This document shows, piece after piece, positions 1 through 8,500 of a stretch of 20,834 nt of DNA. Numbering within the stretch: the first letter of the stretch is position 1; every line of letters starts with the position of its first letter. Origin of the DNA: Phoronis ovalis (lineage: Eukaryota > Phoronida > Phoronidae); assembly GCA_028565635.1 (NCBI GenBank), contig JAOXYB010109381.1, positions 1 through 20,834 of the forward strand. Reading direction: 5' to 3'. Under the pieces are notes generated by a model that saw only the letters and a list, made by a program, of their open reading frames with translations, was not told where the DNA came from and ran no database searches. The position numbers and the translations under genes were made by a program.

Positions 1-1028
1 TCTAATGTAAAAAACAATAATGTTAAAAAAATATCCTACACATTGGATGGGCATTAGACATGACAAATGTCTTGTTTATCAGTGTGAGTGATTTAAAATT
101 TCATAATTTTCGAATGTGCCGTTTTTTAGGAAACCTCTTGTTTTGCAAATCACCATTATAATTCTCCATTGCCAACAATTGCATTCAAAATCACTCCACT
201 TGGATGAGTACAATTGGATCATGCTGATCATTTGAATATCATCACATGTAAACTCATCCTTTCAAGTGAATATATATCAAATTGGAATCTCGCTCATATT
301 CATTGTGTGATGCACAAGTGAAGATGCTTGGTTTTTGTACAGCTGATACCTGCAAATTCTGCGGCACAAACTACGAGATACAATCGGATATAGGGAACTT
401 ATAATGTGAATTTACAAAACAGGACATTCAAAACTTCTGAAATTTGAAATACTGATATTTAGGTAGTTTCAGGTCCGTCAGACACTTTTTCAAAAAGGGG
501 GTGCGTTTGTAGTAAATTAAATAAGTTTATAGTTTAATAATCAGTGTTGCATGTAATGTAGAGACCAGCAGTATGACATTTTGCTTTGATCAAGCTCGTG
601 TGACCGGAAATAAATGCACCAAGTTTTAAAATGTGTTACTCAAAAGAACTTCGGTTAATAAATGGATAATGGGGCATCAAAATCATTGTATTGGTGTCAC
701 CTGTGTAATTCTAAACTTTTCTGTTTCATGCGTGTCATTATTTAACTTTACGGTGCTATTCTTTTACCCCTGCTGATATCAAGAATGCTATCATAAATGA
801 GATTTCAATTTTTGGAAATACAACTTTACTGCCCATTTTAAAATAGTGTTATAACTTTAAGTTTTAAAATTTTGCTGTTTTAGTTTTGAATCATTTTTTG
901 GTGAAATCAATATTTTTTTAGTTTATTGTTATGATGGTAGATGTAACTAGATAGCCTTTTAGCAAAGGCGTAGGATTACTGCAATTTTCCCTTTTAAAGT
1001 TTGAAGAAATTCACATATTAGTTTGTAA

Positions 1029-1048
1029 GTATCTTCTCGAGAAGATAC
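1029..1048. repeat. Perfect 20-base palindrome
   Basis: GTATCTTCTCGAGAAGATAC is identical to its own reverse complement over all 20 bases, centred on CTCGAG. It lies within the inverted-repeat-bounded segment 599-2202. No function can be assigned; it does not fit the spacing of a heat-shock element. Confidence 0.9.
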
Positions 1049-1309
1049 GGAACATTAATGGATGAATTTACTCAGACTGTGGTATATGTGTGAATGTCAT
1101 AATTTGTAATCAAGTATGGTTAAACACAACAAGTTTGGAAAACTGATTAACCTTCTAAATGTTAATGGCAATACTAAAACCAGTAAACAAATTAAATAAC
1201 AAAAAAATCATAACAGGAATTTTAATAAAATAACTTTAAATTTTTTTGGTTTCTATTAACCTCAAAATGCCTCAATGATTTTGAAAGTTTCACGCAATTA
1301 GTAGTTTTT

Positions 1310-1500
1310 GACCTCTTGACCCCCAGAGGAACTATCCCCACATTGGGGATATCATATGTCAAACATCATATTTGGATGCTTTAGAGCAGTTTTAGAAATT
1401 TGAATTGACCTCTAAATGACCTTTTGACCTCAAGGTCAACAATGGCCTGCCTCAGGGATGTCATACGTTAAATGGCATGTCTCTACCCTTGGCCATCTGC
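1310..1500. repeat. Two diverged copies of a ~73 bp unit, likely part of a dispersed repeat
   Basis: The segment about 1310-1383 and the segment about 1421-1497 align over their length. Shared landmarks are GACCTYTTGACC at the start, GGGATRTCATAYGT in the middle and CTT at the end. The second copy contains TGACCT/AGGTCA half-sites in close array. The purine-rich stretch that follows (about 1519-1552, repeated AAGAAAGAAC) may belong to the same unit. The look is that of an interspersed repeat of the kind common in marine invertebrate genomes, but the family was not identified. Confidence 0.4.
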
Positions 1501-2100
1501 AAGATACAGCTCGCTGAAAAATGGAAAAAAAGAAAGAACATAAGAAAGAACACTTACAAACTCATAGGATGGCTGCTAAGGAAGCAATCCTAAATATCAT
1601 ACACGTTTGGTGATTTGAGTGATATTCAGAAAGTCGGTGAACAGCATCTTTTTTATTCTTACATTCTTTTTGACTACGTTTTATTTAAAATAAGTTTTCA
1701 CCCGGCAATTCAAATGTATGTTAGGAAGTGACTACTGAGTCATTACTGAGTAGTGTGCACTACTTTTAACTTCTTTATTTTTAATCTATTTACTGTAAAT
1801 AATATAATCTAAGAACATCCCATAATTTAGCAGAGCCCAATATGGCGGCCATCTCGGATTTATCCAGATACAAAATTTGATATTTTAAAAATTTTAAGCA
1901 AAATTAAAAAATGTCATAGTTCTAGTTCACTTCTCTAAAACAAATTAAATAATCAAAAATACTATGTAGCAGAATATAACCATTATCAGTGAAATATAGC
2001 CGTTATTAAATTTGTTAATGCTTATCTCAAAAATGCTATAATTCACAAAAACTGCAAAACAATACAAGTCAAGTACTCTTGAGAAATTTTAATAATGTCA

Positions 2101-2135
2101 AGGATATATAAAACTCTAAGAATTTTATATATCCT
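2101..2135. repeat. Short perfect hairpin, 13 bp stem
   Basis: AGGATATATAAAA (2101-2113) pairs perfectly with TTTTATATATCCT (2123-2135) around a 9-base loop. The stem is almost entirely A and T, and it sits about 40 bases inside the right inverted repeat of the candidate element. It could be a subterminal hairpin of that element or chance in AT-rich DNA. Confidence 0.7.
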
Positions 2136-3352
2136 ATTTTAAATTTGGAAAACACCAAACTTTTATGAAATGTTAAACTTGGCGCATTTATTTCCGGTTA
2201 CAGTGTACATGCAGTAAAGATGAGAAAATGACATCTAAGCCATTCGTCATTTATAAATAATGCTTTGATGTTCCATATTTCGTTGGTGCATTTTGGGCGA
2301 ATCATGTTATTATTTTGTCTATGTCATGTTTGAAATCATATTAAATGTATATGTATGTGGGCAAGAGAGGCCAATCTTTCCACACCCATGGTGGCTCTTG
2401 TGTAATTATGTAACCTCCTGCCACTTAACTATACCCCGATTCCATGATTAGGGCGTAAATTTTTTTTCCTGTTATTTCAAAAGGTGGCCCCCATCTGAGT
2501 TTGCTTATGTTGATAAAAAATATTTAAAATATTTTTTCCACTAAAACATTAAAAATGACATACGAATTTCAGGGTGACATGGGAGAGTGGGATATACCTA
2601 TATATATATAGGCTTTTAACATAGGGACACAACTGATTTTCTTATCCACTTGTATACTGATATTAATCAATATAAAGATATTAGGAAGTTGCACAAGTAT
2701 AATTACTGGTAAGATTTGAACATTATTTTGTATCCTACTCTCAATTAATTTTTATATGGTGGCATGATCACCAAACTTTTGGAATTCCAATGTAAAGACT
2801 ACTCCAGTATACCATGACAAAGTTTGTAGTTTTGTCCTTGTAAATAATTCCATCAAATTTTGGTACCTTTTATATCTGTGTCACCCTGATTGCCTTTGCA
2901 TACATAAATTTCAGTGGAAAGAGAGCAGAAAATATTAATAACTAAAGCTCGGTAGAGTACATATCTCCGCCAAGTCAATGTTCACACAACGAAATTCAAA
3001 GTTTAGTTATGTAGCTTTTGGTGGGATGCCGCTATTGTCTCAAGGAATACTACGTATTTACAGCAGAAACTAGAATCACACTCGGTGGAATGCATAACTG
3101 CATGAAATTTATCAAAATTCTTCCAAAGAGATCAATGAAAATAACAGTGCATCAAAAAAAAGTTATGTACTTTTTTATAGAATGATTTTTAAAATAAGCA
3201 TTTTAGAACCTGGAAGTGCATTTCCACTTGCCAGCAATTTTAGCACAAAATCTCCCAATTATCTTTATTTTACTCACATATTCCATAAACTGTTTTTAGT
3301 AATAAATTTTCAGTTTCAATAGCATGTTTCGTAATGTTGTTACTCTTTCCAG

Positions 3353-3663
3353 AAAATGGCTCACAAGAAATAATAGCCTCTTATATGGAACATTCATCTT
3401 TAGCTTACGGTGTAGATTGGTGCATGTTGCAACCACAGTCCAACTGTACAAATGACAGCGAAACTTCAGGAGCTGAAGATCTTGTGTGTAATTGGAATAC
3501 AGATTCTGTCCAAGTTTCTGATGAACGTAGGGAACAAATAGATAGTATGCAAATTACGGACTCAAGTAAATATAAAAAGAAACTTTTGTATACAAGGACA
3601 GCTACGATTGCTTCTTGCTCGTTTTACGATCATGCATTACATGTTTGGACTTGGAACAGGTGA
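3353..3663 (+). CDS. DPH7: DPH7 (WDR85) homolog, terminal coding exon
   Basis: DPH7 is a WD40 protein that removes the methyl ester from methylated diphthine on elongation factor eEF2, a late step of diphthamide synthesis in the cytosol. The exon follows an acceptor (ACTCTTTCCAG, AG at 3351-3352), opens with the last two bases of a split codon, and ends at TGA 3661-3663. It encodes about 103 residues. Two blade-like segments are visible: HSSLAYGVDW near the start, and TIASCSFYDHALHVWTWNR at the C-terminus. The second closely recalls the human DPH7 C-terminus (ATCSFYDHALHLWEW, from memory). Between them is a polar, low-complexity stretch of about 60 residues, and the human protein likewise has a variable insert there. 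The earlier WD repeats must be encoded upstream of the window. The frame extends a few codons into the intron, but no start codon is needed because this is an internal acceptor. It converges on the MIEF gene. Confidence 0.82.
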
Positions 3664-3801
3664 TAGTAAAAAAATGGTTTGACAGCCAAGAATGTTTGTT
3701 AAAAGTGACAAAATATAAATTTTATTTATAAAGCATGCTTTACTAAAAACCAGCTATGCATTCTTAATACATACATTTAATCCATTGGTAGACTAATTTC
3801 C
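3664..3801. terminator. Convergent 3' region shared by DPH7 and MIEF
   Basis: Only 138 bp separate the two stop codons, so the 3' untranslated regions probably overlap. On the - strand a canonical AATAAA lies at 3721-3726, about 75 bases past the MIEF stop. On the + strand there is no AATAAA, only the variants TATAAA (3727-3732, abutting the other signal) and AATACA (3766-3771), which could serve DPH7. Which variant is used cannot be told from sequence. Confidence 0.55.
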
Positions 3802-5043
3802 TCAATTTAAAAGCATTGTATATCCTGTGTCAATAGCCTCTTGCAAATAATATTTAATGTTCTGTCGCTCAAAGGGAGACAGTGATTCTAACAAATTTCT
3901 GTTTGGGTTTAAATGGCTTTGCAAATATCCATCATCCATGGCTGCATCAAGATGAAGAAAAATGTCACAAAACCTCTCTTCCAAATTTTGTACTTTCCAA
4001 TTGCTATCATTGGCATTTAGCAGAAGAGTCAAGAACACGTTAAATTCAATTGTTTGCAATGCAGGATTTCTCTGATGAACTGCTTTACAAATTTTTAAAC
4101 ACTGCAATTTACAGTTATCGTGCTCAGTTTCCCATTTCTCCATAATTTTATTTTCACGGTCGGTATAGGATTCTTGCCACAGATTTTGAAAACTAGGATT
4201 GACTCTAGTATTAGGATGTACTTTTGAAACAATCAACCCATCATCACTCATCACCACAGGTAAAAGTTTTATAGTCAGGTGCTTATTATCACCATATACT
4301 ACTGAGATATTCACACTTGAATTTGACAAAGACATGGACATAAGGATTTGATACTTTGTATTCCAGCTTATAATCCCCTTTTGTATAGAATCCTGAAATA
4401 ACTGTTTAACCTTTAGAGGAGACAAATAATCTCCCATAAGATAATCGTCCCATACGCTGCTTTGAGGAGCAAAAAATTCTGTATTGATTCTCTTGACCAA
4501 CCAGAATCCTGAAGCATGGTGTAATGTTGTTGATGCATCAACTAAATTCCACATGTTAACTTCAAGCAAAAGTGGAATTGCAATTTCAAAATCATCTGGC
4601 TGGGAAATGTGCAATCCTTGAGAAGCACTTCCAGTAACACTTAACTGTCCTATTCTCACTTTGCTGCATTCTTTCTTGAAAAATGTGCTCAGCAAACAAC
4701 AAACATCTTTAACAACCTGATTCGCTGCAATAATATCATTTGGCGAAACTCGAACAAAATTATCATAATACCACTGTAAATTGTCCAATAGCGGCATGGA
4801 TTTTTGCCTTACACGTTTAGGAATAACATCAGGATCAGTTTCAGTTCTGGAATTTATTGATCTATTTTGACGACCTGTGACAAGCATTTCATCTTCGCCA
4901 CTTTCTTTTTCAGTGTTAGAAAACCAATTCTTATACAGTTTATAGGCGCCATATAGGACTGCTGCACCAACAGCTATTCCGCCTACCATACCAAATACAC
5001 TGGTTTCATTCTCCTTTCGTTTCTTGCTTGCAGTTGGATCCAT
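3802..5043 (-). CDS. MIEF: MIEF (MID49/MID51) homolog, mitochondrial fission receptor
   Basis: MID49/51 proteins sit in the mitochondrial outer membrane and recruit the dynamin Drp1. This frame has 413 residues without an intron (human MID51 about 463). Residues 16-34 (FGMVGGIAVGAAVLYGAYK) form the N-terminal membrane anchor, followed by a polar linker and a Mab-21/cGAS-like nucleotidyltransferase fold from about 85 to the end. Family landmarks: GFWLVKR (179-185), FFAPQSSVWDD (190-200, the region of the Drp1-recruiting loop), YLSP (206-209), KHLTIKLLP (254-262), NLW (287-289), CLKICKA (315-321) and LNPNRNLLESLSP (378-390). GS138-139 followed by D151-F-E153 resembles the metal-binding motif of cGAS, whereas human MID51 has H and Q there; the third carboxylate position is K259. 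Start: ATG at 5043. The frame extends 11 codons further to a GTG at 5076, after an in-frame TAA, but a possible splice acceptor precedes position 5066. It is head-to-head with FLII. Confidence 0.88.
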   Translation of the reverse strand: MDPTASKKRKENETSVFGMVGGIAVGAAVLYGAYKLYKNWFSNTEKESGEDEMLVTGRQNRSINSRTETDPDVIPKRVRQKSMPLLDNLQWYYDNFVRVSPNDIIAANQVVKDVCCLLSTFFKKECSKVRIGQLSVTGSASQGLHISQPDDFEIAIPLLLEVNMWNLVDASTTLHHASGFWLVKRINTEFFAPQSSVWDDYLMGDYLSPLKVKQLFQDSIQKGIISWNTKYQILMSMSLSNSSVNISVVYGDNKHLTIKLLPVVMSDDGLIVSKVHPNTRVNPSFQNLWQESYTDRENKIMEKWETEHDNCKLQCLKICKAVHQRNPALQTIEFNVFLTLLLNANDSNWKVQNLEERFCDIFLHLDAAMDDGYLQSHLNPNRNLLESLSPFERQNIKYYLQEAIDTGYTMLLN

Positions 5044-5522
5044 CTCTGAACCCTGACTCCTGAGGCCTGAGAACACTAGCAGTTAATTTAATATATATAC
5101 TTGTAGTTGTACTTATAGTTGTATCAATACTTAACTTTCCATGAAGTAAATGTTATGAACTTTTACGGAAGTAGTCTTCGGGAGAATGTACGCAATCAGA
5201 CAAACATATCACCATTAACTAACAATCCTCTGGTTGTTTGGATGAATCTGTATATAGCAGTCCCCACAGAAGTAGCAAAATTGCCTGTTTTGATGATCAT
5301 GCAGCAGGCATTGTACTATTGATTCTCGTGCCTATTACGCGTTGCATTCTTCGCTTGTTTAATGTTAGTGATAAGTGTCATCAACTATTCAAATAATTGC
5401 CTGAATTAAAGCATTCATTTTGGTTTGAAATATAGCTAGTTCTGCAAAACGTGCACTTGTTTTTATTAGTAATCTATCTATTTGCGGCTGACCGCTTTTT
5501 TCCCATAATTCACCTGGAAGCA
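5044..5522. promoter_or_regulatory. Divergent MIEF/FLII intergenic region, probable bidirectional promoter
   Basis: These 479 bp lie between the two start codons and contain no convincing coding sequence. Read on the - strand, an AT run at about 5088-5100 could be a TATA element for MIEF, placing transcription start near 5060. Alternatively GTGTTCTCAG (complement of 5067-5076) is a splice acceptor for a 5' leader exon further right. The two readings exclude each other. CpG dinucleotides cluster modestly at about 5326-5352 and 5483-5494, nearer FLII. FLII's ATG at 5523 has G at -3 and G at +4, a strong initiation context. Confidence 0.5.
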
Positions 5523-8500
5523 ATGGCTTCCACTGGTGTACTTCCGTTTGTCAGAGGGATAGATTTAAATAAAAATGACTTCGAGGTGAGTAGTTATACA
5601 TATTTAATGTACTCATGTGATCATTTTAGTACCCGCATCGTCTAAATATTTAATATTTTATTGTTAGCTTTCAAGGAACTATGTAATTATGTCTCCGCCC
5701 ATTCAAATTTCAAGTGATTCGACTTGGCTCAGCCTGAAACGATTCAAAACGGGGTTGGACACTTACATTTCAGCTTGTAGTAGTCCTGATAGTAGACTTA
5801 GTACTGACGTATTTGTCCTAACACTTTCCTATTCAAAACTATCGTTCTGCGTGGAACATTACCAACTTCATCCTTCCGGTATAAATATGGATCACAATTT
5901 CCTTTGCAGTATAAAACTATAATTGTCTATTGCCGGTATTTTTTCATTTTGGTTATTATTTAGCGGCCAATGCTTCGATCCCATCGAAATTTTAATATCA
6001 TTTTCTGCTATTGCTCATCAATCAACCTCAATAAAGTCTCAATACACATCAAATCTATCTACTCTGGTTATAAATATGGGTCTGATATTTTTTGGTTTGA
6101 TATAAATATGGGTCTATTTTTAATGTAGCTACCCAGTCTTAGGTATAAACATGGTCAGGTTTTTTGATTTGGGCAGAAGCAATGGTCCCAACCAATTATC
6201 TCCGCATAATTGATTTTCATAAAACACGAAATATATGATTTGTTTATGAAGTATAGAATGTGTTATAACTCGTCTTACTCAAATTATTAAAGTATTTAAT
6301 CAAAGTATTTGTTAATTATATTTGTTTAAGGTAAGCTTCAAGCAAATTCAGCCAAAAAATGTGTTTTGAATGGTTATAAATGTCGAGAAAGTCACAACTC
6401 TTCCCAAAAGGCAAGGGAATGAACTAGCTCCATGTGCACACCACAAAGTTTTTCAACCATTGTCTTAAAGGCTGATTTGAATAGATTATTTAGTAAAATG
6501 CAAAACATGTTATTTATAATGTTGAATTTTACATGTTTCCAAAATGTATATTTGTACACGATGTGTTCTGACAAATTTTACAAGGAATAAAATGTTGGTT
6601 ATTAATGTGCCATCACGCTTACCTGCTGAGATAATAGGTTGGGACCATTGAGCAGGTCCCCACCAAAATCATAAACAAGTATCCCCCTGGGAAGTAGGAG
6701 ATTCTTGGAGTCGGACTGTTCAAGAATAAAATATGAAAATATTTCCAGGGTGACAAGTTTCCAAAACATGTTGCTGATATGAAAGGATTAAGATGGCTGC
6801 GACTGAATAATACTAAACTAGAAAAGCTCCCAGATGAACTTGCGAATTTACAGAAACTGGTATGTATTCTGTAATGAGTTTGTTCTGCTACATTTATATA
6901 CCTTAGTTTCTATCACTTATTGGTATATCTCATCTTGATTGAATCAATAATTACAGCAGCAACAGTAGCAGATTTATCCAAATTTTTAATATTTGTATTC
7001 TGAAACAATTCTCAAAAAAACTTGTTTAATTTCTTCCAAATCATGCGTTGTGCATTATTTCGTGAAACTGCAACAGCAGGGTCTATCTCCATGACCATAG
7101 TGTGTCATCCTATGGCTTGATGTATAGGGTCATAGGTTTTTCTAAGATCTCAATGTGGCCAACCTTTGTATACTCGAAAAAAACTTTGTTTGAATAGAAA
7201 ATAGAAATGAACATGATCACTAATGAAAATAACTTTGGCATATTTCAGATAGCAAAACCCTATGATCCTGTATGCAGTAGTTTTTTTTGTACACGTGTAT
7301 ATCTCAATATTTTGTTACTGTATTGTGACATTGTGCTTTTGTTTTAGGAGCACATATCATTGGTACACAATAACTTGTACAGCATATATGGGGACCTGTC
7401 AACATTACCATGTTTACGAAGCATCAACTGTAGATATAATAACTTAAGGAACACTGGTATTCCTACAGATATCTTTGCTTTAGAAGATTTGTGTGAGCTT
7501 GTAAGTTCATTTTGAAGTAAATTTGTATCATTATTAATGTGTAAGACATCCACAATTCTCTTTGGACTAACAAGTTTTGTGGATGAGATTTCACTTTTAA
7601 TGTTAGGTCCTTATGTCTAACATGGCATAAGTTGCACACTAAGATGTATTTTAAATTTGCACAACTTAATAAGTTATAGAAGGTATTTTCTATGCATGGC
7701 TATGAAAGCTGCCATTGTAACCTATTACCACCCGTTATGAATTATTGATGATGCCAAGAATGAGCATGGTTTGTGTGGATTCATATGAAATATAGCTTCC
7801 AAGTGAATTGGGCAGCTTTGATCATTTTTATTGGAAATTCTTCTTTTAAGACACACACCATAACTATCCTGTTTTGGATCCACTGGCACATAAGACAGCT
7901 ACTTTGTCTCCCCATTACTGACTGATGATATTTGGTCATGCCTTTGTATTATGCTGAAACTTTTAGATATTGTATTAGCATCTAGATTAATTTCAGTGTT
8001 TTCTATTTTAGGATCTAAGTCATAATCTATTAACTAGTGTACCAGATGATCTTGAAAATGCTAAAGGAGTGCTGGTTCTTAACTTGAGTCACAATAGGTA
8101 TTACATGTATATGAAATATGACAGGGCAAACATAACTTATATTTTTGTGGATACTGTTTTAAGTCATAAGGCAGCAGTAACGTATTAATAACAAATATAT
8201 TAATCTCTGCAAATTAAAAACCAATGAAAGTCGTCTATTAATATTTAAGTTTTGAATATTGGAATACAAAGTTTAAATTACTCCAATGCAACAAGAATTT
8301 TAGATATTTTCCTTGACTTGCAATTAATGGATATTCTTTAAGTTACGATTGTTTCAATTGTAGTCTGTAAACTACATAAACACAACTTATTTTGTAATAT
8401 ATGGATTATATTGTATTTACGTGTTTTAAAGGTAAATACAGTAACTGGTATACGATTTTGTTTCAGCATTGAAGCTATCCCTAATCAGATGTTTGTGAAC

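Larger units (their letters stand above)
599..2202. mobile_element. Candidate non-autonomous DNA transposon bounded by inverted repeats
   Basis: The 28-base stretch 599-626 (core ACCGGAAATAAATGC) reappears as its reverse complement at 2175-2202 with about 2 mismatches. Weaker similarity continues outward on both sides: a '...ATGxCATTTT...' block at about 572-590 and at 2225-2237 on the other strand, so the true termini may lie outside the coordinates given. The interior has no substantial open frame, so any such element would be non-autonomous. No target-site duplication could be identified. The alternative is two independent copies of a short dispersed repeat in opposite orientation. Confidence 0.4.
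1..3352 (+). other. Presumed last intron of the DPH7 homolog, with repeats
   Basis: No open frame in this stretch looks like a protein exon: frames are short and broken on both strands and none recalls a known domain. Because the next + strand exon (3353-3663) begins with an acceptor and a split codon, this AT-rich DNA is best read as the 3' part of the preceding intron. It holds a pair of inverted repeats 1.6 kb apart (599-626 and 2175-2202), a diverged duplicated segment (about 1310-1500), a perfect palindrome (1029-1048) and a short hairpin (2101-2135). Positions 1-598 and 2240-3300 otherwise show only simple AT-rich sequence. A small DPH7 exon could have been missed. Confidence 0.55.

Noticed and set aside
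2955-2980. Relation of TATCTCCGC near 2963 to the same word at 6197 in the intron 1 element
   Set aside because: Only nine bases are shared and the flanks differ, so it is not enough to call a second copy.
5044-5076. MIEF start at the upstream GTG (11 extra codons)
   Set aside because: GTG is an unlikely start in animal nuclear genes; the first ATG is at 5043, a TAA lies just upstream of the GTG, and a possible splice acceptor falls inside the extension.
5119-5322. + strand open frame of 67 codons in the divergent promoter
   Set aside because: It has no family resemblance, lacks an initiating ATG at its left edge, and sits within the bidirectional promoter; chance frame.
5067-5522. A MIEF1-type upstream microprotein (LYR family) on the - strand
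   Set aside because: The - strand of the intergenic region shows only very short frames, such as an eight-codon ATG frame, with no LYR-like motif.
7262-7553. Small proteins on either strand around FLII exon 3
   Set aside because: The frames overlap a well-supported exon in the wrong frame or strand and run into intron sequence.
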